A DNA stretch of 64,000 nucleotides from Cardinalis cardinalis (GCA_014549065.1 JACDOX010000007.1:7805034-7869033), one strand, 5' to 3'; positions 10,631 through 23,845 are shown, counted from the first letter of the stretch. Notes: generated from the sequence alone by a model not told the origin. Made by a program: numbers and translations.

Positions 10631-13600
10631 GTCTAAACATGCACATACTTTCAGTACAGTACCTCATAATTTTATATTTTTAAGCTGTTTCTGGTCTATA
10701 TTTGTATACAGTTTTACTTATTTTTGATTCTTTAAGATTTTCCATCTGAAAGACAGGAAGGAACNCCTTTTACAGAATATAATATATATTAATGATACAC
10801 ATTTTTGATAAAATTCTTATAATTTTCTCCATGTGTATCAAACCCAACATGGTTTTCAATATTAATATTAATTTAGATATAAAGAGTGAGGTGTATGTGT
10901 AAAGAATGAAACCTGTGAGCAATGATATACATTTACGGGAACACTAGAGGAGCAAAACTCTTCAGAGCACGTGCAGGGATAAAAGCTAATATAGTTGAAG
11001 TATTGAAATGTATTTTTTTAATATGAAAATGCAGCATCATTTTTACTAATTTGTTGTATAATTATGATCTGAGTAACTTGTACTAAAACCAGCCACAAAT
11101 AAATATATTTGGCAGACACAATTGAAAAAAACCATTGTAGACAACTAGGGCTGTAATGTAGGATATAAAATTCATCTCACCTCCTGAACCACTGTGTCAA
11201 TAATGTGTGAAACAAAATATCTCCAAAACTTCTAGGTCAAGAATTTTTAAATAGGAGCCTAAATTTAGATCCTTAAAGTCTACCCCTAAATACACAAATA
11301 TATGACCTGTTTTATTAAAAAAAAATGAGCTCACAAAACCTTAAATCTCAACAAGTGGTTTCTGAAACTCTGTAGTTCTGAAAATCAGGCAGTTTCTTTC
11401 TATGACTGAATATTGGTTTTAGAAACTTAAATTCAGGTATTGAAAATCTTAGTCATTGATCCAAGTTTTTTTCTCATGGAAATCAGTATGAGTTTTGTCC
11501 CTGTTTTAAATGCAAGTAGGGTATATACTTTCCAAAAATATAAATTCACTCACAGTAGCATAATATGTAGACATAGACAGCCTGTGCAAATTTCAAGTCA
11601 TGCTATTGTCTCATGGGCATGTGACTGAAATACAGAGGCTGATAAATCATGAAACCAATTGGGCTTTCTCCTGATGACTGGACACACTTTAAATGCCCAA
11701 AAGATAAAACATAGACTACCTTGTAATTTTTTTCCTAATGCTCTGAGTAAATAATGTTACACGGAAAGTCATAGAATGCCCCAATATAATNGAGAATAAT
11801 ATTTCAAAATCCACATTTCCTGCATATACATTGTTTAATCATTCCATCATTATGGATGACTTTCTGTAGAGTTATGAGAAGGAGAATATTTTTTTCTCAT
11901 ACTTCAGAAAAATACTGACACTTTCAAGGCATGGAGTTTAATAAAATTTGCCATGCAAAATGTCCCCACACTGTTTCCAACAAAATCAGACCCAAAATAT
12001 GCTAATTTAGGAAAGAAAAGATCTGAGGAATCATAATGGCTGCACATATAAGTTGTATAAAACCAATTCCACTATTTTGAGAAAAATATTTATTCTATAG
12101 AGTAGTATTTCATATATCAAATTGTTTTTTCTTTATACTGTAAAAAATATTATAATGAAATGAGGACTGAGAAGTAAAAACAAACCAGAGTTATTTTATA
12201 TATCTCCAGGTATACCTTCTGCATGCCCAGACCTTTAGCTGTACTATTCTCTGGCAGACAGGAGGGAGGGACTCGTACCCATCTTAATCAAATGCTTCTA
12301 AGACTTTCAGAGTCAGAATGCAACTTTCTCCTTGAGAATTGTTACTGGAAACACATGTGCTTAAAATTCTCTTTTGCGCCTCTGTCTTGTTCAAGAGACT
12401 CAGCTTTGTAGTTTGAGCAGTTTCAGTAAGAACTATATTTTTTCTGCCCTGAAAGGTTGATATGATGATACATCATTTGGAACTGATNACTTATTCTTTT
12501 AATAAAAATGTTACACCCTTCAAAACAAAAGCAAAATCTAATGACCCTGAGATGCTAATTTAAAAAAATATTCATGCTTTTTTTTCAATAAACAGTAGGC
12601 ATGCAAGTAATTTTTGTAAACAAAATTATGTCATGTTCCAAAAATGAGTGCTAAAAAAGACACATAGTGTTCCAGTAATGTAATATTATGCGGTACCTAT
12701 AAAATGTTTCAACTGCTCTCTGAAAACAATACATGAATATATATATACACATATAGATGAATATATAAATATANCTGATTGAAGAGGTGTGGTATTCTAA
12801 ATTTGAATATTTAGAATATTTAAATGAGTTCAGGGAAAAAAATGGTGACTTCTGTGGTTCAAAATTTAAATCTCTGCCAGTCTGGTATCAACATTGTTTT
12901 ATTGCTACCCTGTATGATTTTGGTTTGGATGTATCTCAGTAGAAGCTGTCTTTTATTGTTGCTGCTCTATTTCATTAGAGCATGTAATTGAGTAGAATTT
13001 CACCTTAGATCACTGTTCTAATGAGAAAATAATGCAGTATCTTATACATTTAATTCAACTTACAATAGCCTCATATATCTTTGTGTTCAACATTTTATTG
13101 ACAAGTAGAATTACGTCGCATGGATCATTTTCTGGAGCATTCCTGATAAAAAAATGTAGCATCCTCTAACAAGATCGTCAAGACCTCAGGTAAGAGCCTA
13201 TCTCTCCTTAATAGCAAAATTAGGATTTGTCCTTTTCTTCAATCTGTGATAGACCAGAAGACAAGTGATTCTATAGAGTGAGAATTGCAGAGACAAATAG
13301 GCAAGTGCACAAGGCTTGTGTGCTGACCACTAGGCAGCTTCTCAGTCACTTCCTCACTGGCAGTAAAGGAATTCTGAAACAGCCACTTGCCAATGAGCAA
13401 AATGAAGAGGAGTCAGACTACCCACTTTAGAAGTGAATGATATTTTGTTTTTGTTTCTATATTTAGTACTGTTCCAAAGGGCTGTGTCTGTGGTTGTAAA
13501 TAAAATGATTGGGGGTCTGTCCTCTGATCCTCAGAGGCNTGTGACACAGAACGGCTCATATCCATATGGCTGAAGTCTCATAATCTTAAAAAAGCAAAGT

Positions 13601-14259
13601 AGTATCATCCATATTGACTCTTGGTAACATTTTCTGAATTATTCAGTCCTCTGAAGTGGGCCTAAGTGCTGTCTGGAAAGGATTCAAGTCCAACAAAGGC
13701 TTAATGGTTTAATATCACAACCGCATCTAATCTGAATTTATTGCATTCATCAATGCTCACACAGCTCACACAGCTCACAACTCACAAACAGATTCACACA
13801 GGAAAAGCCTTACATGTTAAATAAATTCAGAAACTTTTTGAGGACTATACTGTATGTGCTACGTATGGGGAAGTGAATATAGATGTGAACGACAAAGTGT
13901 ATGTTCTTCTTTTCTGTGCAGTGCATACACATGCAGTGAAAAGCTAAGAGAATATTGTACTGTGTGTTGAGCAGTTGTGATGCATGGTTTCAATCTTACT
14001 GTTTTTAGTCTTGCTTCACAGTGCTCTGTTTCATTAGTTGATAGCTAACTGCTTTTCAACCAGCTGTGAATACTTATTGATCTAAGTTCGATTCCAAGAA
14101 TTAAACTGATCAAAAAATTTCAAAAATTCATNAGATTGACTAGATAGGAGCTTAGTCAGTTTGAAATGTAGCACTGTGATATTTTTTTTCATTTTAAATA
14201 ACCATTTTTTATTTAAAGCATTAGTACACAGAGAAAAATTGCATCGGAATGTTGAATAT
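10631..14259. other. AT-rich unique noncoding DNA with minor simple repeats
   Basis: No gene or dispersed repeat was recognised in about 3.6 kb. Simple features are a TA/CA-rich run at 12737-12772 and three tandem GCTCACACA-type units at 13755-13790. Small frames at 11440-11628 and 12223-12411 look like chance. Confidence 0.65.
13755..13790 (+). repeat. Short tandem repeat, GCTCACACA unit
   Basis: Two exact 9-bp units (13755-13763 and 13764-13772) are followed by decayed copies GCTCACAA and CTCACAAACA. This is local slippage with no implied function. Confidence 0.85.
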
Positions 14260-14301
14260 AAGAAGGCTTCACGAGTTTCCTAGAAGGCTTTCCTAGAAGG
14301 C
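14260..14301 (+). repeat. Perfect 13-bp tandem duplication
   Basis: TTTCCTAGAAGGC is repeated exactly at 14276-14288 and 14289-14301. A partial unit, AGAAGGCTTC, lies just upstream at 14261-14270. The exact match implies a recent duplication, possibly polymorphic. Confidence 0.85.
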
Positions 14302-14917
14302 TTCTTGCCATGTAAAAGAGACTGTGACACACAGAGGTGCCATAGGTGCTTATGGTACTCTCTGTGACATAATGAATGAGGCAAGAAGCCAAGTTCTTTC
14401 AGCAAATTTGGANGTACTTATAGCCTAATATAAGAGCCCTCATTACTTTTCTTGATATGATAGTTAAGTCATAATACAGTCCATTTCAAATGTGATCTTC
14501 CAGAAACTTTTAATTCTGTACATCTTTATATCTTGAGCTTTGGATGAAACTTTTCTGTCATAGCAAATTGCTTGTGCCACCGTCACCTTGTAGACATCTA
14601 ATCCAACAACTCTTATTAGGAATCTTGAAGGGCCAGGAAGCTTTTGTTCACATAGAGAGCAAATTCTTTCTTTATCAATCACTCCTNCAAGCTTTTTGGG
14701 ATTGCTTTGGCTAGGAGATGACCCAAATGAACAATACTTGAAGATTCTACTAGCTGTTCTTTCTCTAACTATGGGGAAGACTTATAGTCTGCTTTGCAAA
14801 GAAGTTGGAGCTTCAAAGACTAAACCAACATATATTAGAGCTACAAAGGTGTCCTGGGGCGACTGTATGCTTCAGTATCCCCATTGTTTAAGTCCTTTAA
14901 AAACATCAAACCTCCTT

Positions 14918-15040
14918 CATAGANTCATAGAATATCCAGAGTTGGAAGGTGGCCACTAGAATCATCAAAGTCCAAATCCTCTAAACAGTTACCCTGGGAA
15001 TAATGTAGAATTTGAGTACAACTGTCCAAATTCCTGGATA
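14918..15040 (-). mobile_element. CR1 LINE 3'-end fragment
   Basis: CATAGANTCATAGAAT, GTTGGAAGGTGG and AGAATCATCAAAGTCCAAATCCT match the reverse complement of a CR1 3' end of the type ending in CATCGAGTCCAACTCCT. The later ACTGTCCAAATTCC fits the same subfamily's ACTGTCCAAAC region, also seen in the copy at 9.9-10.6 kb. Past 14985 the match is weak and contains deletions. Confidence 0.75.
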
Positions 15041-16059
15041 AATAACCAGCACTTAAAAAAATTTGCTACCTCCAAACTGAACTTTCATGTAGCTGTAGAT
15101 TTCATGCTGGATGTTTTAGNCATATTTTCCTTTGGACAGTATACATGACCTTTGGGTTTAATAAACACACTTGGAACTTTGTGAAGAGACACCTGAAAGT
15201 TAAATGCTGAGATACCGATGACCCACTGCCTCCTTCTACCAGTCCTCACTTATGTCTCTGCCATTTAAATCTATAGTATCTCAGGCTAAAATCTATTTTA
15301 CAATTTGAATAGTGTTCATCTTCACTTACTGTCAGACTCCCCAAGTGAAATTACCTAGTGAATTCCTAGTGGACTTCACAGAATCTTCTAACCTCAAACA
15401 CTATTGTCTTTTTTATCTATTTTTACCTGTTCNCGTTTGTTTTCACTGGAAAACAAAACTAAACTAAACTACTCTATTTAACTAATTTCAATACTTTATG
15501 TCTGCCTTGACTTCTTTGCAGTAGTGCTGTCAAATAAAACCGGACTACTAGATTATATAAAATTATCCTAAAAGTTCAGGGGAACAACTGTAACCTTGCT
15601 GGAAAGAGCAATGTGCATTGAAGCACAAAGGAATATCTGAGGTACAATACCATGAACCATTGGCTTTGACAGCATAGCTGAGTGAAGAAATTCTGTCTCT
15701 CTGTCCCCATTCCCAGCTGATCCTTCCTATCCCTGGAGCTTCTGAACCTGGAATATTTGATTTTCCTTGGTTTACAGCGCAGAAACCTAGAGATAACATA
15801 TGTAGACAGGAAACGGGAGAAATTGAATCATTACAACAAAGTAAAAGCAAAATTAATTCACAAATCTACAAAATTAGACATAATTTCTGGGCACATGATA
15901 CACTAAGTGCATCCCTCAATATGGGATTTAAAACATAACAAAGGTTTCTAGTTGTTATGCTACAGGCACCTGTTACTTTTTCTCTGCGCAGGTTTATCTA
16001 GGCTAGAGATGGGCATGATGAGAGAAACACACTGGAATGAAATTTGAATGAATGACCTG
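15041..16059. other. Unique noncoding DNA
   Basis: No gene or transposon was recognised. A 95-codon minus-strand frame (15563-15850) has scattered cysteines but no recognisable domain, so I treat it as chance. Confidence 0.6.
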
Positions 16060-16830
16060 GTCACTTGATTGGCCAGAGATATCTCTGTCTTTTTATTTTT
16101 TATTATTTTCTGGTGGTAAGGATCGGAACACCGTGTTTCGTAACTGTAATAAAAGTGGGGTATATGACGTTGCTGACTTACTGTCTTAATGATCAGCCCT
16201 TGCAAGAATATGTGTGCATGCACATGNGTCCTCTGTGTCGCAGCACTTCATTAACTTTTGACTTCATTAGAGGCTGGGTTAAAAAGTATGACGTGCTACA
16301 AATGGAGCCCCTCTATTCAAATGTGTGACCATCATTCTTTCTGAGTTATTGGCGCAATACGGTATAGAGCAATATCACCTAAANATAGCGTATTTGTCTT
16401 ATTTCACATCTTTCCAGCATCTTGTGATGAGCATAAAAAAAAGAATGCACATCTTTTATATAAAGCCTCTGATAACAAAGGCACGAGATTTCAAATAACA
16501 TCGTAAAATTTCAGTGGATTTTGATATACCAGAGCAATTTCTTCTCCCCNGATATCGTGGCCTATTAAGCTGTTTTTGTCCTCATACTTTCTTAGCAGTA
16601 AATTTCAACTTGAAGTATTTAGAATCTTAAATTCTGCCTTGGCTATTTTTTAATTGTTCTTCCAATGATTAATATAAGGAGTAGTTTCCACTCCTCTGTG
16701 ATAATGTAAAAATATAATATTTTATCATATGGCATTTGTTCTAATGCTAATTAACTAAAAGTCCTCGAAAGACTGGNATGGCCTTTCATTAATGGAGGAA
16801 GTTCACCTCTTTTTATATACACCATTTACA
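16060..16830. promoter_or_regulatory. Candidate conserved noncoding element (unverified)
   Basis: At least a dozen CpGs survive in about 770 bp of otherwise AT-rich desert (for example GATCGG, ACCGTG, TTCGTA, GACGTT, GTCGCA, GACGTG, GGCGCA, TACGGT, CTCGAA). Homeodomain-like words are dense (ATTAAC, GATTAATAT, GCTAATTAAC, CATTAATGG), and two CRE-like TGACGT cores are present (near 16167 and 16289). The 87-codon open frames on the two strands here are low in complexity and overlap, so coding is unlikely. Conservation is inferred from composition only. Confidence 0.3.
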
Positions 16831-16854
16831 ATACTTTGATACAATTAAAATTCT

Positions 16855-16955
16855 TAATATCTATAATTTTTAAAAATTATAGATAATTAGATATTAAAAT
16901 TAGATATAAATAGATATTAAAATTATAATATCTATAATTTTTAAATTATAGAATT
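16855..16955. repeat. AT-rich palindrome with a second, imperfect copy
   Basis: A 28-bp perfect palindrome occupies 16858-16885 (TATCTATAATTTTT followed by its exact reverse complement). A related half-copy, TATCTATAATTTTTAAATTATAGAA, lies at about 16929-16953. Between them are ATATTAAAATTAGATAT repeats. It could extrude as a cruciform or simply reflect AT microsatellite drift. Confidence 0.85.
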
Positions 16956-17149
16956 TCTGATACATTTCATGCTTAGTGTTTGACATTTCAGGGTTGTATT
17001 TCATGCAAATTACCAACATTCCAACAAAATATCTTCTGTTCTTCCACCTTACAGTAGATGTATCTTAATTACTAATTGCTGTTGAGACCTTTACATGCTA
17101 AGCCACAGACCTATCAGACTTCACTCTGACTTTTTCTATATTTATAAAT

Positions 17150-17540
17150 AATGTTTGGCATATTTCTGACATCAGTTTCTCATTTGCAGCGTAAACTAAT
17201 AACGTAAGATGGAATGGAAAGACACAGAGATAATCCTCACTGACCCTTGGGGTCACTCTCTGCTTTGCTATAAAGATGAAAAGAAATGAGCTGCAGCTCA
17301 GCCTTTTAAATTAACAGCAAAAGATATAAATCCTTAAACCATTTAACAACTTAATTTGACTTGGTTTTGTTTTTCTTTTATTTCTTGTGGGAGAAGGAAA
17401 TGGGAAAGCCTGATTAGAGCGGGGTTCCAATTCTACCAGTCTTTGAACTAACGTTTGGAAGAGTGAGCTCACTTAATATTTAAATGATTTTACCACATAT
17501 TCAGCCAGTTTACATATACTGCAATGTGTCAATAGAATCA
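17150..17540. promoter_or_regulatory. Candidate conserved noncoding element (unverified)
   Basis: This segment is non-repetitive. It contains TGACCCTTGGGGTCA near 17250 (a nuclear-receptor-like inverted TGACC/GGTCA pair), GAGCTGCAGCTC near 17289 (a palindromic E-box-like site), TTAAATTAAC, AACGTTTGG and GTGAGCTCAC (palindrome near 17463). Such motif-rich islands between AT desert fit regulatory DNA. No alignment is available to confirm constraint. Confidence 0.25.
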
Positions 17541-19390
17541 TTCTCTTATAAATGTGATGCATGCTAGAATTTAGCTCTAGATAGGATGTTATTTTAGAAC
17601 AGTGATAATATTGCTTATGACTTCAATCTTTTAGATTCCTCTGCCTTTCCTATGGCCTCTTAAATGCAACTAATGAAACACCCAGCAATTCAACCACAGG
17701 AAACTGGTATTTTATTGAAAGATACTTTTCAATCTATACAAAATTTTCAGCCTTTTCACTGAGTCTTGGTTATGATTTAAGTAGCTAAAAATGTAGTTCT
17801 TTCTTCTATCAGATATTTTTCTTTTTGTTGCCCTGGGATACTACTATGANGATAATAATTGAAATCTCTCTATTTCTTCAATTTTAGTATGCAGTAAAAA
17901 CATATTTTTGGATTCTGCATAATCATTACTACACAGCATTAGATTATTATGTCACCAGTTTAGGATTGCTTTTGACTTCATTATAAAACCTGACAGGAAA
18001 ATAAGATGGATTACATGGCTACCAGCTGAGCAAAAGTTTAAATTACTTTTTTGCATCCTAGGGAATAAAGCTTCCTCCCATCCAAAATTTGAAAAAAAAA
18101 AAGAAAAAAAGAAAAACGGGCACACTAACATCTGATGTAACAAAAATATGAATAGCAGTGATAAAACCAATTTAAATAAATTCTATTTTGCATCTAGCAA
18201 GAGATGTCACAGTGGTGTGAGTTTCTAGCATGAAAAAAGTCAGGTTTGAATATTGATCTTTTGAAGCTCCATTAGCTATATGTTGAGCATTGCTGACATC
18301 ACAGATTGATGTCTCTTTAAACTGTGTCTCAGATTTAATCACTTGGGGAAACCAGCTATTGACTTTGGATGTTTGTGCTGTTCAGCCACTGGAGAATGCT
18401 CTCTTGCTGTCTCTCTCTCCTTTTGTCCGTCTGTTTTTCTGCATATCTCTTGAAGGCANGCACATGCACACACACACATGCTTGTCCCTTTGTGTTAGGG
18501 AATATTGTCATTATTTTTTGTGTAGCTATAGCTTGCCAAAGTTACACTTGCCCTTCCTTATTACATCTGTACATTACAATGTGTAGGTCATGATATTCAC
18601 ACTGAGGCAAAACACTTCTTACTGGTTTAGGGTATTGAGATGGTATCCAGGAAGGTCTGAAGGGATGAGAATCATCCAGTCTGTGGAGACCTTCATTTCA
18701 CCTTGTAAAGTGAAGCAACCACAATAGCCTCCAGAAAAGAGCTACAGGAATCAATAAAGACAAAGAAACCAAAGCCCTTCTGAGGTGCTGGTGGTAGTGA
18801 TGTGCGTCTGCATGTGTGCGTGCCTGTATGCCTAAGGATGAAGAGAGATGGTTTCTGATGAAAAGAAATGCAAATGTCCAAGGCATTGATCAGCACTCAT
18901 CTCCGTTCAACCTCATGCCCTCTGCTACATCAATACATTGGAAACATAATTTGTATCAGCAGTTGTTTCTTTAATTAAGATCTCTCCCAAATCTTTTTCA
19001 TTGATTCATGCCATTAACTTATTGATTAGCTTACTTATGCTGAGGTGGTAGTTTTGTTGAGAGATGGTATGTCTCTCTGTTCATGATGCTGGTTCACCAC
19101 AAATATCTTCTTGGCAATGAGAGGGTAAATTGGAGCTCAGGCAGCTTTGGCATTGCTTTAACACTACACAGAGGCTTTCCTGGGGCAAGAAAAAAATAAT
19201 AAAAAAACCAAAAAAAAAACCCCACAAAAATACTGACTTGACATTTCAGGACTTTGAAGACCTCCCCCCTNAAAAAATAGTAATGGAAAGTTTTATACGT
19301 TTTCAAAACCTCACTGAAGAACTAATCACTCTAAAGACAACATAACAAAAATATTATAGCCATGGGGCATGGCTATATGGCATACACAGT
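17541..19390. other. AT-rich unique noncoding DNA
   Basis: No gene was recognised. Low-complexity parts are an A/G run at 18090-18117, a short CA run at 18466-18479 and an A-rich patch at 19187-19228. Frames at 18290-18586 and 18693-18896 are low in complexity, overlap others on the same DNA and have no domain. Confidence 0.6.
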
Positions 19391-19427
19391 CTGGATATGC
19401 TGTATACTGGATATATAGCATATCCAG
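19391..19427. repeat. Short perfect inverted repeat
   Basis: The 11-bp arms CTGGATATGCT (19391-19401) and AGCATATCCAG (19417-19427) are exact reverse complements around a 15-nt loop. The arms are too short, and the context too AT-rich, to call a microRNA hairpin or a terminator. Confidence 0.8.
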
Positions 19428-22400
19428 TCTCCGTATGTTAATGGCTAATAACCAGAAACTAAATGATAGACTTTGAGCTGAAATGTAAGATATATTTAAA
19501 AATTAATGGCAAGTAACTGATGCCTCATTTAATCAAATAGTTGGTAAAAAATGTGGTCATCCAGACAGGTGGGGTTAAGGCTAGGTGAAATCTGAAAAAG
19601 GAAAGTTCCACAAGTATTTAATTGTAGTTCTGCATATTTAATCTCTTCACGTGATCTTTTTATGTCATTTTGTCATAAATACTGTATCAAACAGGAGAAC
19701 TGTTCAATATGCTCATACATACAGAATTTCATAGGGATACTCACTAAAATTGAGTATTTGCGTGGGAACTTGACTCAGGCAGAAGGAAAGGCAAACTGTG
19801 TTACCTCTGCCTTCTTAGATTGTCTAGTTGTAGCAGCACAATTATGAATGGCTTATGCAAAGTTCACAGATGAAGGTTTATTCAACAAAATTATTTTGAT
19901 CTAAGGTTCTTCCCTGTCTCACAAAGACTTCATGATATCTTTCTAAACCTGCAGGGAACTGTAGTGACTTTTAGAAATATTGTACAGGGAGGTTCAACAG
20001 GGTCCAGAAAATGAAGAAGGAACAGAGCATCAGAGAACTGTTTCCTCNAAACCTAATTTCCAGATAGAACAGCCCAGGGACAGATAATCTGCATATGGCA
20101 CTCATTAAAAAGCTATGCCTAATACATAACCCTTGGGGAATGCTTTAACCTCTTCAAAATACTTTTGAATATTCAAGGTGACCAGTCAAGAAATGGCTAA
20201 ACTGATTAGTTTGTTGGGTTAAAGAAGCACAGTGTAACATAGTGGTGGCCAGACTATTGGGACAGATGTGTGAGAATTTGGGAGATATGATGTCAATAGT
20301 AGGGAGTAAAGATATTGCTGACAGAAACAATTATCAGATAAGAGATTCTGAAACTGGTGTTTTTCCTCATGAACAAATGTATTAAAATTAACACAAATAC
20401 ATTTAGTAAAACCATTCCTTGTGTTTCTTAAGTGACTAGCATTTGAACTGAATTTACTCTCTGTGAAAAAATGTGTCTTGGGAGTTCAGGTACTACTTTC
20501 AAAAGTAGTACTTCTCAAGGATACAGATGAGTTATATACTCTAAACTCACACAAGGCACAAATCATTGCTGACAGTAGCCTGGACACTCCCCTTGGAATC
20601 TGCTTCAGCAAGACAAATTGTAAGACATCGAAGAACAGTTTAGCAATAAAAGTTTGTATCTCTTTAGAGTCTGAAATACAGTATGAAATGAGTGCTGTTT
20701 TGCATTAAGATCCCTGAGATACCTATTATTTTTTGTTTTACTGAGCACCAAACTTTAAATTATTACTATTTCTCCTCAGAAAATTTAGTCAGCTGCACCA
20801 TATAATTTTCAGAAAATAGCATTATGACCTTCCCTGAAAAAGTATTCATCTCAGGTGATACAAAGGGCCAGGTGCCCAACCAAAGGGACAAAGAGCATGC
20901 AAAATGAGGGAAATATAACAACTATATGGAAGTAAAAGTGTGACTAAGTGAAAAAATCAGGCATGTAAGCTAAAACTGACCTTCTGTGGCTTTGAATAAT
21001 ACAGCCTGCATTTGAACAGGATATGGCTTTCACAAATAATGTTTTCTCCCTTGAAGTTTCCACAGCAGCCATATTTAACTGCATGAATATTCATATAGCT
21101 ATATCAGGAAAATAGGGAAAAACATGGCCTGCATTTTTCAGAATTCTGATTTCCCTTTAGATTACATATTTATTTGAAGATCTCTATATTGGTCATGATA
21201 GATCAGTATCTGCAACCATCTCTAGAAGTCCAGAAGCAGCAATACCCTAACCCAGGCCTGAGTGCCTGAGGCTGAGGAATTACAAGGAAACTGGAAGTTG
21301 TCTTGATTGTGCCTGCACAGCTTCTNTGGGGATTAAAAACCATAAAGTTTTTGCTGCACTTCCAGCCCTGTTCCCTGTTCCTAGCTGCACCTTCCCATGT
21401 GGGGCCAGTGAGGATGCAATAAGGAGAGAGCTGGGAAAGCCACAGACCACAAGACAGGTGGGAGCGGTCTTCTCTTTGGTCACTACATGGAAGAATGAGT
21501 GAGAGCACACTTAAATCAAACAGTTTCAAGAACAAGTAGTCCATGAATATATACCTGGTGTGGGACAAACAGACAGAATTTATGGTGCNCTTCTCTTTAC
21601 AGACAAAAAATCCAAAACAACTCACAACTTCCTCATTTCTTAGAAAAATATACCTGAGGAACAGTAGCCTGATAATGAATAAGCAGCCAGAGGTGTTCTG
21701 AACATACAGTGGTCAGTGTAGCAAGTTGCACCATAATTCCATTTAGTTTCAGAGATTATCAGTAGGGGACCTGTTTTCTTGTTGTTTTCTTTTGGATTCC
21801 TTGACTTCCAAAAAAAGCAAAGGAGTGGTTTAGAATTGTGGGATATGAAGTTAAGATGAATGTTGTGGTCAAAATGATCAGGAATGAAATAGTCGGGTTT
21901 TTCCCCTTGGCTAGGATGAGTGCTAAATCTCACCTAAATTCAGTCATTTCTCCTACTTGAGTTAAATCTTTGCAGTAAATTCTAGAATAGATGAATGAGG
22001 CATTGAGATGCCCTTGCCAGAGCTTTCAGGTGAAATTTTGGAAGCTTACTTCAATGGACACAGTATTTCACTACTGTTTTAGTTAGCCTGCAAACACCAC
22101 AAGACAAGATTTGATCAAATTATGCCTAATTCACATTTTCAAGGTTGTTTTCAGTAGGGGTGAAATCCTGGCAGAGAATCCATCAAAATTAATTCAGCTA
22201 ATTGGTGGATTCTCCTCTACAATCTGAAGTAAGAGTGAACATGGATCACAGTTATCATTATGCTGCTTTCTAATCCATTTAGTTAATTTGGTATTTGAAC
22301 TGCTTGTAGTCAAGACCTTATGTTCTGACATAAAGTTCACCTAAAAAGGAGAAAACATCCGAAATTGCTTGCTTAGTGACTTACAGAATATAATAAGAAA

Positions 22401-23320
22401 AAAAGACAAACTGTCTGAGAATAATTTTAGGCAATGTTTAAAGTTTACACTGTCTGTCTGATTTTAATATTTTGGATACACAGGAAATTTTATACTCTGC
22501 AGGATAGCCCTCTCAGGTGGAGAGATACTAATTCTGAAGAGCAGGACACCCTAGTAACAGAAATCTCTGGGGTTTTCTTGCTTCAATTTTCTGTATATGC
22601 TCTTATTTTTAACAGTCTTAGAAAAAACTGTATATGNGAAAAATGAGAGTGAAAGTTTTTGAAGTAACAGCATTCATTCCAAGAGACAGGAGAAGATTTG
22701 AAGGGAAAAGTGAGACTTTATTGCAAGAACTTCCATTTATAAGGTTTCTGTGTGCAACCCTTTGTCCTGTTGTTCTTCCTACAGGAAATATTTTTTGTCT
22801 GTGAGTGAAGCGTGATGTGTATTAATTTTAAAACTCTGATGATTNTTTTTCTTTCTACAGCCTCTCCAGTTTACTACCAGTAATTTGAACAGCTCTAACT
22901 TTTATTAACTTTTGTTATTTACTGTTTTTCTTGAAAGGTCAGCTTTTTTTCTGAAAGGTCAGCTTGTAAAATTGACAGATGTCCACAGCAATATTATAAT
23001 GCACAAAATTTATCATATATGCAAGCTTCTCAGAACCACCTCTTGCTGAAAAATTAAAGCTCCCATATTGTACGCAGTAGGCTGAGGGATAAAATATGGA
23101 CACTGGCTCTAACCCTTTGCAGGAAGCAAACTCAAAAAGAACCAGGGTGACCTGGTTTGGAGCAATACATTGTGTAGTTTGCTCAAAGGGTGAGCCAGGA
23201 CTTTATCCCTGAAGGCAAGGAATAGAAATGGATAGATGAACAGTGACAAAGAAATTGAAAATATGGTCTAAATATTTCCAGAAATATTTTCAATTAATAT
23301 TGTCTTCACTATATTTTCTT
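19428..23320. other. Unique noncoding DNA
   Basis: Nearly 3.9 kb without a recognised gene or transposon. A 140-codon minus frame at 21203-21625 contains two ambiguous codons and no recognisable domain. That stretch is more GC-rich than its surroundings and could be a very old, unidentified repeat. A 14-bp word, TGAAAGGTCAGCTT, is duplicated at 22932-22945 and 22952-22965. Confidence 0.6.
22932..22965 (+). repeat. 14-bp direct duplication with 20-bp period
   Basis: TGAAAGGTCAGCTT occurs twice, separated by a T run. Each copy contains AGGTCA, a nuclear-receptor half-site word, but direct repeats spaced this far apart are not a standard receptor element. Simple local duplication is the likeliest origin. 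Confidence 0.8.
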
Positions 23321-23845
23321 CATAGACTCATGGAATCATAGAAGGGTTTGGGTTACAAGAGACCTTAAAGGTCATGTACTTCAAGCCTCCCTACCATGGA
23401 CAGGGAAATCTTCCACAAGACCAGGTTACTCAGAGCTCCATCCAGCCTGGCCTTGAACACCTCCAGGGATGAGGAATCCACAGCATATCTGGGCAACCTG
23501 TTCTAGTGCCTCATCACCCTCATATTAAAGAATTTCTTCTGAATATATTATGTAAAATATCTACTTTCAGCTTACAGGAATTGCTTGTTCTATCACTACA
23601 TGCCCTTGTGCCTCGCTTGCCTTCCTTTGAGCTCTCCTTCTTGTAAGCACTAGAAGCTACTATAAATTCTCTCTGGAACCTTCTCTTCTCCAGGCTGAAC
23701 AGCCCCAACAGTCTCAGCCTGTCTTCATAGGAGATGTGGTTCGGCTCTTTGATCAAATGTGTGGTTCTACTCTGGACTTATTCCAATCAGTTTCTACATT
23801 TTCATATTTTGCAGTATACCTCCTGAATTCTAGGTACTATTTTTA
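23321..23845 (-). mobile_element. CR1 LINE, 5'-truncated copy (about 0.52 kb)
   Basis: The plus strand reads the reverse complement of CR1 from its 3' tail inward. It starts CATAGACTCATGGAATCATAG, then GGTTTGGGTTACAAGAGACC, CTACCATGGACAGGG and GACCAGGTTACTCAGAGC. It goes on to TCCAGCCTGGCCTTGAACAC and GGGCAACCTGTTCTAGTGCC, and ends in CTTCTCTTCTCCAGGCTGAA and CAGCCTGTCTTCATAGGAGA. A small deletion and base changes disrupt the coding end. The tail region is long enough to assign the strand firmly. Confidence 0.93.

Noticed and set aside
19391..19427. Inverted repeat as a possible microRNA precursor
   Set aside because: The arms are only 11 bp and AT-rich; a precursor needs a stem of about 22 bp or more.
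21203..21625. 140-codon minus-strand frame in a GC-richer stretch
   Set aside because: It carries two ambiguous codons, no domain and no splice edges. A decayed unknown repeat is as likely.
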